Shown in pieces: positions 6,263 to 12,485 of a stretch of 12,485 bases of DNA. The position numbers and the translations under genes were made by a program. The notes beneath the pieces are model-generated. The model had not been told where the DNA came from and ran no database searches. It was given only the letters and a program-made list of their open reading frames with translations. The DNA lies in NCBI GenBank assembly GCA_024304875.1, contig JAMWZF010000031.1:1-12485 (forward strand). The letters are read 5' to 3'. How positions within the stretch are numbered: the stretch's first letter is position 1; every line of letters begins with the position of its first letter. The stretch is from Paracoccaceae bacterium (GTDB lineage: Bacteria > Pseudomonadota > Alphaproteobacteria > Rhodobacterales > Rhodobacteraceae).

Positions 6263-7153
6263 ATGCCTGCCACCTCATATGTGCCCCGCGTGCCCCGCGA
6301 ACCCATAGCCGTCCGGGCCGAACGGCTGAGACCGGCGCTCCAGCCCCGTGTCCTCGGCCGGGCCAGCATGGGGGCGGAGGACCGGCTCCGGCTGCTGCAC
6401 CTGTCGCGGGGCGCCGGTCGGCTGATCGACGGCGAGACCGAACGTCTGCTGACCGGCCCGGTCCTCGCCTGGCTGCCCGATGGGGCCGAACGGCGGGTCA
6501 CGCTCGAGGCCGGGGCCCAGGGCACGCAGGTCCTGCTCGGGGCCGACACGATGGAACGCGCCGTCCGGCAGCGGCCCGAGGCCGGCCGGCTGCGCTCGCT
6601 GGCCACGCGGCCCGCGCTCCTGCCGCTGGAGGGCAGCGAGGCGGCGGCGGTCACCGGCCTCGTGGACGGCATCCTCGAGGAGAGCCTGCGCCCCCGCCCG
6701 ATGGGCGGCGCGGTGATCGAATCGCTGCTGCACGTCCTTCTCGTCCGCCTCTCGCGCGCCCAGCCCGAGGCGGCCGGCCCGGTCGGGGCGGAGCCGATGG
6801 CCGCGCGCTTCGCGGCGCTGGTCGAACGGCACTTCCGGGCGCACTGGACGGTCGAGGACTACGCCCGCGCCCTTGGCATCTCGCGCGACCGGCTGACGGA
6901 TATCTGCAAGCGGGCGCACGGCAGCCCGCCGGGGACCTTCCTGCGAGAGAGGCTGCACCGCGAGGCACGGCTCTACCTGCAGACCGCGCCGCTGACGATC
7001 GACGAGATCGCGGGGCTTCTGGGCTTCTCTGCCACGCCGCAGTTCACCCGGTTCTTCCGCCTGCGCGAGGGGGTGCCGCCGGGGCGCTACCGGGCCTCGC
7101 TCGGGCCGGAGCCGGCGCCGGCGGCCCCGCCCACGCCCTACGCCTGGCCCTGA
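6263..7153 (+). CDS. AraC-family transcriptional regulator, HpaA/PobR-like
   Basis: This 296-residue regulator probably senses the substrate of the divergent operon and activates it. Residues 1 to about 165 form a variable cupin-like effector domain (RLLTGPVLAWLPDGAERRVTL). Residues about 187-278 are the AraC DNA-binding domain, with a first HTH in TVEDYARALGISRDRLTDICKRAHG (196-220), a linker helix RERLHREARLYL, and a second HTH in TIDEIAGLLGFSATPQFTRFF (245-265) followed by GVPPGRYRA. The long first-HTH block and ERLHREAR resemble HpaA/PobR regulators of hydroxyphenylacetate and hydroxybenzoate catabolism. The ATG at 6263 is preferred over an in-frame TTG at 6239, because 6239 lies inside the putative operator; its ribosome site (GGGAAAA) is weak. 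A short Pro/Ala-rich tail follows the HTH. Family firm, effector unknown. Confidence 0.9.
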   Translation: MPATSYVPRVPREPIAVRAERLRPALQPRVLGRASMGAEDRLRLLHLSRGAGRLIDGETERLLTGPVLAWLPDGAERRVTLEAGAQGTQVLLGADTMERAVRQRPEAGRLRSLATRPALLPLEGSEAAAVTGLVDGILEESLRPRPMGGAVIESLLHVLLVRLSRAQPEAAGPVGAEPMAARFAALVERHFRAHWTVEDYARALGISRDRLTDICKRAHGSPPGTFLRERLHREARLYLQTAPLTIDEIAGLLGFSATPQFTRFFRLREGVPPGRYRASLGPEPAPAAPPTPYAWP

Positions 7154-7160
7154 AACAGAA

Positions 7161-7188
7161 GCGGACCCCGGATCGCCCCGGGGTCCGC
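7161..7188. terminator. Hairpin terminator between the convergent AraC and phoX genes
   Basis: A perfect 11-bp stem, GCGGACCCCGG / CCGGGGTCCGC, with a six-base loop ATCGCC, lies 7 bases after the AraC stop and 22 bases after the phoX stop. On the minus strand the stem is followed by TTCTGTTTCA, which is moderately T-rich, so termination of phoX is the better supported role. On the plus strand CAAGG follows, so termination of the AraC transcript is less certain. Confidence 0.75.
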
Positions 7189-7210
7189 CAAGGTCGTCAG
7201 GCTGACGCGA

Positions 7211-9154
7211 TCAGCCCAGCATCTCGCCGTCGGCCCGCTTGACCGTCACGATGGCCGAGCGGGGCAGGGAGCCCTCGCCGTCCGGGAAGGGCGCGGCGGG
7301 GTGCTGGATGCCGACGAACATCGTCCGCTTGTCCAGCGACCAGGTCAGGCCCGTCACCTCGGACCCCTTGGGCCCGGTCAGGAACCGCCGGATCTCGCCC
7401 GACACCGGGTCGCCCGCGAGCATCTGGTTGTTGCCCATGCCCTCGAAGTCGCCCTCGTTGCTGTCGTCGCCGTCGGTCTGGATCCAGATTAGCCCCGTGG
7501 AGTCGATCATCATCCCGTCGGGCGAGTTGAAGAGGTTGCCCGCGGTGATGTTGTCGGTCCCGGCGTAGGGGCCTTCGGTGTGCACGGTCGGGTTGCCGGC
7601 CATGACGTAGAGGTCCCAGGTGAAGTCGACGGCGCCGTGGTCGTCGTTCTCGGGGCGCCAGCGCAGGATCTGGCCGTAGTCGTTGGTCTCGCGCGGGTTC
7701 GGGCCGTTGACCTCCATCGGATCGCCGCCGGCGTTGGTCAGGACCTCGCCCGCGTCGTTGGTCGCGCCCCGGCGGGAGTTGTTGGTCAGGCAGCAGTAGG
7801 CCTCGGCGGCGGTGGGGTTCACCGCGATCCACTCGGGCCGGTCCATCGTCGTCGCGCCCACGGCCGAGGCCGCGGTGCGGGTGAAGATGGCGATCCGGGC
7901 GGCGTCCATGCCGGTCGCCTCCTCGGTCAGGGCGACCCACTCGCCGGTCATGTCGTCGGCGAAGGTGGCGGCAAAGAGCTGGCCCTCGACCAGCAGGGTG
8001 GAGGTGTCGCCGCCCTCTTCGTAGGGGTTGGCGCTGACCCACTTGTACATGAACTCGCCGCGTTCGTCGTCGCCCATGTAGACGACAAGGCGGCCGTCGT
8101 TCGCCAGCGCATAGGCCGCGTTCTCGTGCTTGAAGCGGCCGAGGGCGGTGTGCTTGATCGGGGTGCTCTCCGGGTTCGCCGGGTCGATCTCGACGATCCA
8201 GCCGGCGCGGTGCGGCTCGTTGGGGGTCTCGCTCACGTCGAAGCGCGCGTCGAAGGCGTGGTAGTTATAGCCGAAGCCGTCCACCGAGATGCCGTAGCGG
8301 GCGTAGCCCGCGCCGACCTCGCCCGTCGGCAGGTCGCCGGTGGCGCCGAAGTAGCCGTTGAAGTTCTCTTCGCAGGTCAGATAGGTGCCCCAGGGCGTCC
8401 GGCCCGAGCCGCAGTTGTTGAAGGTGCCGAGGCTCTCCATCCCGGTCGGGTCGGCGGCGGTCTGCATCAGTTCGTGCCCGGCGGCAGGGCCGGTGAAGGT
8501 CATCGGGGTCAGGTGGGTGATCCGGCGGTTCAGCGGGCTGTCCACCACGACCGACCAGCCGGCGTCGCCCTCGGCCAGTTCCATCACCGTCACGCCCTGG
8601 AAGTTCTGCAGGCGCAGCACGTCGTCGGCGGAGGAGGGGGTGCCGGCCTCGGCGACGCTGTCACCGTCGGCGGTCGCGGTGCCGACGAGGTTGATGTCGT
8701 TGTTGGTGTATTCGCTGTTCACGACGAGCACGTTGGCGCCGTTCACGTCGAAGATCTCCATGCCGTCGGTGTTCTCGCCGAACACGCGGTCCGACCCTTC
8801 GGTCGGGATGCCGGTCTGCGGGTTCCACTCCGGCGCGTCCGAAAACAGCGGGTCGCCCCAGCGGACCAGCACGTCCCAGTCATAGCTTTCGGGGACGTGG
8901 ATCGTGCCGTCGGTCTGGGCGGCGATGCCCTCGAAGGGGATGGTGACGGGGGACTGGGCGAGGGCGGTGGAGCCCTTCAGCAGGCCCGCGCCCATGACGG
9001 CCGCGCCCGAGCCGAAGGCCAGCGCGCCGCCGAGGAAGCCGCGGCGCGAGATCGCGCGCTCGACCACCCGGTCGAAGTCCTGAACCTCGGGGCGGGGGAA
9101 GTTCGCCTCGTCCCATTCGTCGAACGTGAGGTGGTGGGGTTTCTGCTCGGTCAT
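7211..9154 (-). CDS. phoX: PhoX-family alkaline phosphatase (DUF839), Tat-exported
   Basis: This 647-residue extracytoplasmic phosphatase frees phosphate from phosphomonoesters; characterised PhoX uses an iron-calcium cofactor instead of zinc. A long n-region precedes the Tat motif SRRGFL (36-41) and a hydrophobic stretch ending STALA|QS, with probable cleavage after Ala66. The PhoX signature NNCGSGRTPWGTYLTCEE (246-263) holds Cys248, equivalent to the iron-bridging cysteine. Other conserved acidic sites are Glu344 in GRFKHENAA, Glu441 in DRPEWIAVNP, and Asp546 in NSPDGMMID, followed by LIWIQTDG; the C-terminus keeps GIQHPAAPF. GGAG lies six bases upstream of the ATG. Length and motifs indicate an intact enzyme. 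It is downstream of and co-oriented with the LacI gene, but 133 bases and a hairpin separate them, so it is probably its own unit, likely phosphate-starvation controlled. Assignment by motif recognition. Confidence 0.95.
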   Translation of the reverse strand: MTEQKPHHLTFDEWDEANFPRPEVQDFDRVVERAISRRGFLGGALAFGSGAAVMGAGLLKGSTALAQSPVTIPFEGIAAQTDGTIHVPESYDWDVLVRWGDPLFSDAPEWNPQTGIPTEGSDRVFGENTDGMEIFDVNGANVLVVNSEYTNNDINLVGTATADGDSVAEAGTPSSADDVLRLQNFQGVTVMELAEGDAGWSVVVDSPLNRRITHLTPMTFTGPAAGHELMQTAADPTGMESLGTFNNCGSGRTPWGTYLTCEENFNGYFGATGDLPTGEVGAGYARYGISVDGFGYNYHAFDARFDVSETPNEPHRAGWIVEIDPANPESTPIKHTALGRFKHENAAYALANDGRLVVYMGDDERGEFMYKWVSANPYEEGGDTSTLLVEGQLFAATFADDMTGEWVALTEEATGMDAARIAIFTRTAASAVGATTMDRPEWIAVNPTAAEAYCCLTNNSRRGATNDAGEVLTNAGGDPMEVNGPNPRETNDYGQILRWRPENDDHGAVDFTWDLYVMAGNPTVHTEGPYAGTDNITAGNLFNSPDGMMIDSTGLIWIQTDGDDSNEGDFEGMGNNQMLAGDPVSGEIRRFLTGPKGSEVTGLTWSLDKRTMFVGIQHPAAPFPDGEGSLPRSAIVTVKRADGEMLG

Positions 9155-9211
9155 GCCTGTCTCCGATTCGCTGGCGTGATGGGTAACGAGCAGGAGCGGT
9201 AGAGGCGTCGT

Positions 9212-9240
9212 GTAACAGTTTCTTGCAGCCCGTATGACGT
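9212..9240 (-). promoter_or_regulatory. Weak Pho-box-like array upstream of phoX
   Basis: On the minus strand, ACGTCAT, GCTGCAA and CTGTTAC begin 11 bases apart in series (offsets 0, 11 and 22). The outer two resemble the PhoB half-site CTGTCAT (5/7 each); the middle one does not. The array sits 58 bases upstream of the phoX ATG, a sensible promoter distance, and the 11-base step is that of PhoB sites. A PhoB site is expected for phoX but these matches are poor. Confidence 0.25.
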
Positions 9241-9252
9241 CTTTCCGACGAA

Positions 9253-9276
9253 GCGCCGGGCGCAGGCCGCCCGCGC
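9253..9276 (-). terminator. Possible hairpin terminator after the LacI-family gene
   Basis: The minus strand reads GCGCGGGCG, loop GCCTG, CGCCCGGCGC: nine pairs with one bulged G, starting 12 bases after the LacI-family stop. The following GGCGCTTCGTCGG has no T-run, so termination would be imperfect. It would separate the regulator's transcript from phoX. Confidence 0.4.
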
Positions 9277-9287
9277 CGCAGGGCCCG

Positions 9288-10292
9288 TCAGCCCTGTCCG
9301 CGATCCAGCGGGTGGGCCAGCGGAGCGCGGCCGCAGGAACTGCGGATCATCAGTTCGTTCAGGACGTGAATGCGCATCGAGGCGTCGGGCCAGTGCGCGT
9401 CCGTCAGGCGGTGATGCAGCAGGATCAGCAGGCTCTGACCCATCTCGTAGCCCTTGGTCCGCACGGTCGAGAGGGACGGCCGGATCTGCCGCGCGGCGTT
9501 GAAGTCGCCGAAGCCGATGACCGAGATGTCCTGCGGGATGCGCCAGCCCCGGGTCAGCGCCTCGGTCACCACGTTCAGCGCCAGCCCGTCGTGGGCGCAG
9601 AAGAACCCGGTCGGCCGGGCGCCGGTCTCCAGCAACTGGGCGAAGGCATCGGAGTAGCCGCCGGGCTCCGTCCAGCGCAGGTCGTGAAGGGCGATGCCGG
9701 GCATGGGCTCGATGACCTCGCGCATGCCGTAGAACCGCTCGCGCCGGCCCCGCAGGTCTCCGATGCCGTGTACATAGACGATATCCCGGTGGCCGAGGTC
9801 GACGAGATGCCGCGCCACCGCCGCCCCGGCCTCGTGGTCTGCGCCGCCGACGACGTCCGCCGGCTCCAGCGGGTCCAGCCAGCCGGTATAGACGACCTTG
9901 ATCCCGGCCTTCTGGATCACCTCGCGGGCGGCACGGTTGGAGACGTTCACCGCGATCCCGGCAAGGGCATCCTCGAAGATGCCGTCGAGCGGTGCGCTGT
10001 GATGCAGCCAGTGCGCCCGGATGATGTAGCCGAGGCGTGCCGCCTCCTGCTGAAGACCGCCCAGGATCTGGGTGTGCAGCTCGGCGTTGACGTGCTTGGG
10101 GTCGTCGAAGACCGCGACGATCTCGCGCGAGCGGGCGGGCACCTGGCGCTGGTAGCCGAGGGCATCTGCCATCTCGATGATGCGCTTGCGGTTGGCCTCG
10201 CTGACGCCGTCCTTGCCGGCCAGCGCGCGCGAGACGGCATATTTCGAAATGCCGCATTTTTCGGCGATGATTCTCAGCGTGACCTTGCTCAT
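9288..10292 (-). CDS. LacI-family transcriptional regulator
   Basis: This 334-residue protein probably represses the divergent ABC operon and possibly itself. The N-terminal HTH, VTLRIIAEKCGISKYAVSRALAG (4-26), continues as VSEANRKRIIEMADALGY (30-47), both standard for LacI proteins. The hinge is near 48-58. The periplasmic-binding-protein-like effector domain follows, with REIVAVFDDPKHVNAELHTQILGGL, then HRDIVYVHGIGDLRGRRERFYGM, FFCAHDGLALNVVTEAL, and ISVIGFGDFNAARQIRPSLSTV. The start ATG at 10292-10290 has AGGGAG eight bases upstream. LacI proteins usually sense sugars or related polyols, which points to a carbohydrate-like inducer for the neighbouring transporter; nothing in the sequence fixes the ligand. 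Length and motifs are complete. Confidence 0.93.
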   Translation of the reverse strand: MSKVTLRIIAEKCGISKYAVSRALAGKDGVSEANRKRIIEMADALGYQRQVPARSREIVAVFDDPKHVNAELHTQILGGLQQEAARLGYIIRAHWLHHSAPLDGIFEDALAGIAVNVSNRAAREVIQKAGIKVVYTGWLDPLEPADVVGGADHEAGAAVARHLVDLGHRDIVYVHGIGDLRGRRERFYGMREVIEPMPGIALHDLRWTEPGGYSDAFAQLLETGARPTGFFCAHDGLALNVVTEALTRGWRIPQDISVIGFGDFNAARQIRPSLSTVRTKGYEMGQSLLILLHHRLTDAHWPDASMRIHVLNELMIRSSCGRAPLAHPLDRGQG

Positions 10293-10481
10293 CGCTCGCG
10301 CTCCCTAACGCTGCGCCGCGGAATGGCGGCGACCAAAATATTGTATATCATAGAAAATCTGGAAAATCGCCGCTGCCAACAAAAAATACTATCATAACGC
10401 TTTACCTAACAATTGGTCTAAAAGGAAGATAAAGTTGCGCTCGATGATAGGAGACGTCGGGCACCAGGGAGGAGACCAAAC
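10293..10481. promoter_or_regulatory. Divergent control region between the LacI-family gene and the binding-protein gene
   Basis: This 189-base gap has an AT-rich core (about 10335-10435) in otherwise very GC-rich DNA, as expected for promoters facing both ways. It contains TATCATA at 10346-10352 and 10390-10396, the inverted near-copy GATGATA at 10443-10449, and GAAAATC twice at 10353-10359 and 10362-10368. A plus-strand GGGAGGAG precedes the ATG at 10482 at good spacing. I cannot name convincing -35/-10 pairs or a clean LacI palindrome here. Confidence 0.55.
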
Positions 10482-12365
10482 ATGGATTTCAGGATTAGCA
10501 GACGAGGCTTTCTCGCCTCCGGCACCGCACTGGCCGTCACGGGACTGCCGGGTGTCACTTTCGCGCAGGATCTGCCCCCGCTCGAGGAGCGGCTGCCCGA
10601 GAACCCGCTTGTCGTGACCCCGCACGAGCGGCCCGGCCAGCAGGGCGGCACGTGGAACATGGCGCTTGTCGGCGGCGGCTCGCTGTCGATGCTGTTCCGC
10701 TACCAGGCCTACGACCCGCTTCTGCGCTGGAACCCGGAATGGACCGCGGCCGAGCCGAACGTGGCCGAGAGCTACGAGGTGAACGAGGACAGCACGGTCT
10801 ACACCTTCACCCTGCGGCGCGGTCACAAGTGGTCGGACGGCGAGCCCTATACCACCGAGGACGTGCGCTTCTGGTACGAGGATGTCTTCCAGGATCCCGA
10901 TGCCGGCCTGACCGGCGAGGAGCACTGGTACGCGAACGGCGAACTGGCCGCGCTCGAGATCGTGGACGACGTGACCTTCCGGGTCGTGTTCCCCTCGCCG
11001 AACGGGATCTTCGCGACCAAGATGGCGGAATCCAACGTGGACAAGCTGGTGCGCACCCCGGCGCATTACCTCAAGCAGTTCCACATCAAGTACAACGAGA
11101 ACGCCAACGAGCTGGCCGCCGAACGCGGCTTCGACAGCTGGATCGCCCTGTTCCAGCGCGAGCACGGCCTGCAGGAGGACAACGTCCACTTCCAGAACTC
11201 GTCCCGGCCGACGCTGAACCCCTGGATGTTCACCTCCGCCCCCGGCGAGGACACCGAGCGCGCCATCGCCGTGCGCAATCCCTACTACTTCAAGGTGGAT
11301 ACCGAAGGCACCCAGCTGCCCTACTTCGACGAGATCGTCTACCAGATGGTGTCGGACCCCGAGGTCCTTCTGCTCAAGACCCTTCAGGGCGAGATCGACG
11401 TCGAGAACGTCTACGTCAACACGCCCGCCAACAAGCCGGTGCTCTTCGACGGGCAGGAGAGCGGCAACTACCGCTTCTATACCCTGAGCGAGACGGCGGC
11501 GAACGTGATGGTGTTCCAGCTGAACCTCAACCACACGAACGAGACCAAGAACGCGCTGTTCAACAACCGCGACTTCCGCGAGGCGATGTCGATCGCCGTC
11601 GACCGGCAGGCGCTGATCGACGCGGTCTTCGTCGGGCAGGGCGCGCCGGCGCAGCCGTCGATCCGGCCGGGCGATCCGCTCTACAACGAACGGCTTGCCA
11701 CCCAGCACACCGAGTATGACCCGGACCGCGCCAACGAGATCCTCGACGGCATCCTGCCCGAGACGGACAGCGACGGCTTCCGCGTGATGGAGAACGGCGA
11801 GCGCCTGACCATGATCTTCGAGATCGACCAGGTCCGGACCACCTTCCTCGACATGTTCCAGCTGGCCATCCCGATGTTCCAGCAGATCGGCATCGACGCG
11901 CAGATCCGCACCATGGACCGGTCGCTCTGGGAGGAGAGGGTGCGCAACGGCCGCGAGTTCGACGCCACCGCGCACCAGTTCGGGGCCAACGGCGGCATCG
12001 CGGCCATGCTCGACCCGCGCTACTTCGTGCCGTTCAACAACAACTCGATCTACGCGCCGGGCTGGGCCCTCTACTTCACCAATCCCGACAACGAGGCCGC
12101 GATCGAGCCGCCCGAGGAGATCAAGGCGCAGCAGCAGCTCTACAAGGACCTGCTCGCCACCGGCGACTCGGACCGGCAGATGGAGATCATGGCCCAGATC
12201 CTCGAGAACGCGGCCGACCAGTTCCTGGTCTTCGGTGTCAGCCTGCCGCCCGACGGCTACGGCGTGGTGAAGAACGACATCGTCAACATGCCGGCCGAGA
12301 TGCCCAACAGCTTCGTCTGGCCGACGCCGATGCCGATCGGGACCGAGCAGCTCTTCAAGGAGTGA
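10482..12365 (+). CDS. ABC transporter substrate-binding protein, family 5 (SBP_bac_5), Tat-exported
   Basis: This 627-residue extracytoplasmic binding protein belongs to the peptide/nickel/oligosaccharide (DppA/OppA) family. A Tat signal RISRRGFLASG (4-14) precedes a short hydrophobic segment, with probable cleavage after Ala28 (TFA|QD). Family motifs include PNVAESYEVNEDSTVYTFTLRRG followed by KWSDGEPYTTEDVRFWYEDV (about 110-130), RNPYYFKVDTEGTQLPYFDEI (about 265-285), and FNNRDFREAMSIAVDRQALIDAVFVGQG (about 360-390). It is longer than typical DppA (about 510). From memory, the RNPYYFKVDTEGxQLPYxD form is frequent in family-5 proteins near glycoside-utilisation genes; with the divergent LacI regulator this suggests an oligosaccharide or glycoside rather than a peptide, as an inference. 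GGGAGGAG lies seven bases before the ATG. Permease and ATPase genes would be expected beyond the window. Family firm, ligand unknown. Confidence 0.93.
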   Translation: MDFRISRRGFLASGTALAVTGLPGVTFAQDLPPLEERLPENPLVVTPHERPGQQGGTWNMALVGGGSLSMLFRYQAYDPLLRWNPEWTAAEPNVAESYEVNEDSTVYTFTLRRGHKWSDGEPYTTEDVRFWYEDVFQDPDAGLTGEEHWYANGELAALEIVDDVTFRVVFPSPNGIFATKMAESNVDKLVRTPAHYLKQFHIKYNENANELAAERGFDSWIALFQREHGLQEDNVHFQNSSRPTLNPWMFTSAPGEDTERAIAVRNPYYFKVDTEGTQLPYFDEIVYQMVSDPEVLLLKTLQGEIDVENVYVNTPANKPVLFDGQESGNYRFYTLSETAANVMVFQLNLNHTNETKNALFNNRDFREAMSIAVDRQALIDAVFVGQGAPAQPSIRPGDPLYNERLATQHTEYDPDRANEILDGILPETDSDGFRVMENGERLTMIFEIDQVRTTFLDMFQLAIPMFQQIGIDAQIRTMDRSLWEERVRNGREFDATAHQFGANGGIAAMLDPRYFVPFNNNSIYAPGWALYFTNPDNEAAIEPPEEIKAQQQLYKDLLATGDSDRQMEIMAQILENAADQFLVFGVSLPPDGYGVVKNDIVNMPAEMPNSFVWPTPMPIGTEQLFKE

Positions 12366-12382
12366 CCTCCCGCCTCCTTGAC

Positions 12383-12412
12383 CCGGAGGGGCGATGCACC
12401 GCGCCCCTCCGG
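12383..12412 (+). other. GC-rich stem-loop after the family-5 binding-protein gene
   Basis: A perfect 11-bp stem, CCGGAGGGGCG / CGCCCCTCCGG, with loop ATGCACCG begins 17 bases after the stop codon. The following ACCCTCTCCGC has no T-run. It lies before the next same-strand gene, so it probably stabilises the upstream mRNA or causes partial termination. It parallels the hairpin after the Liv-type binding-protein gene at 3408-3431. Confidence 0.6.
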
Positions 12413-12441
12413 ACCCTCTCCGCTTGCCGAAGGACACCCCC

Positions 12442-12485
12442 ATGCGCGACCACGTCCGCGACCAGACCAGCGCCACCCTGCGGAC
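12442..12485 (+). CDS. Start of a downstream gene, product unknown (cut by window edge)
   Basis: An ATG at 12442-12444 has AAGGA seven to eight bases upstream and opens a frame MRDHVRDQTSATLR that continues past the window edge. It follows the binding-protein gene by 76 bases on the same strand, past a hairpin. A permease gene would be the usual neighbour, but these 14 residues do not resemble a typical DppB start and are too few to identify. The call rests on the ribosome site, open frame and position only. Confidence 0.45.
   Translation, partial: MRDHVRDQTSATLR

Noticed and set aside
7211..9154. Possibility that phoX belongs to one operon with the LacI-family gene
   Set aside because: They share a strand, but 133 bases, a hairpin and a possible separate promoter lie between, and the functions do not match.
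7580..9202. A 540-codon open frame antisense to phoX
   Set aside because: The translation is low-complexity Gly/Val/Ala/Arg/His with no recognisable motif; phoX on the other strand has complete family signatures.
10392..12476. A 694-codon open frame antisense to the whole family-5 binding-protein gene, longer than the gene itself
   Set aside because: The encoded protein is repetitive in Val/Leu/Arg/His/Gly with no domain, and is what a GC-rich gene gives when read on the opposite strand with stop-poor third positions. The plus-strand gene has a signal peptide, family motifs and a strong ribosome site.
1..12485. Searched by eye for CRISPR arrays, tRNA or rRNA genes, insertion sequences, toxin-antitoxin or defence genes
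   Set aside because: None seen; all long frames are accounted for by metabolic, transport and regulatory genes.

Overview
The window is high-GC DNA with tight operon packing and many GTG/GAC/CTC-type codons. Together with a PhoX-type Tat phosphatase and branched-chain-amino-acid-type ABC systems, this suggests an alphaproteobacterium, perhaps of the Rhodobacterales. The taxonomic guess is an inference from style and gene content, not from a marker gene. Every long stretch is explained by conventional genes. I see no rRNA, tRNA, CRISPR array, insertion sequence or phage gene, and no gene-free stretch above 300 bases.

Region 1 (1-6130, minus strand) is one operon, read from right to left: an aldehyde dehydrogenase of the benzaldehyde/vanillin/salicylaldehyde dehydrogenase type, a periplasmic binding protein, then livH, livM, livG and livF (livF runs off the left edge). 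Four of the five junctions overlap (three ATGA overlaps and one 8-base overlap). The only gap, after the binding-protein gene, holds a GC-rich stem-loop. An AraC-family activator related to HpaA/PobR (6263-7153, plus strand) is transcribed divergently. The gap between the two contains an imperfect 16-base direct repeat spaced 21 bases, the geometry of an AraC-family operator. The simplest model is regulated import, and first oxidation, of an aromatic or similar carbonyl compound, with the dehydrogenase co-expressed with its transporter.

Region 2 (7154-9287) holds phoX, a Tat-exported alkaline phosphatase on the minus strand. It converges on the AraC gene across a strong 11-bp-stem hairpin that probably terminates one or both transcripts. 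A weak Pho-box-like array lies upstream of phoX.

Region 3 (9288-12485) holds a LacI-family repressor (minus strand) divergent from a Tat-exported family-5 (SBP_bac_5) ABC substrate-binding protein, with an AT-rich 189-base control region between them. A GC-rich stem-loop again follows the binding-protein gene, and the first codons of another gene, presumably in the same operon, start at 12442. LacI control suggests a carbohydrate or glycoside ligand, but this is not shown by the sequence.

No clearly new biological system is visible. The points most worth checking are the putative AraC operator, the C-terminal extension on LivF, the degenerate ABC signature of LivG and the paired post-binding-protein hairpins.
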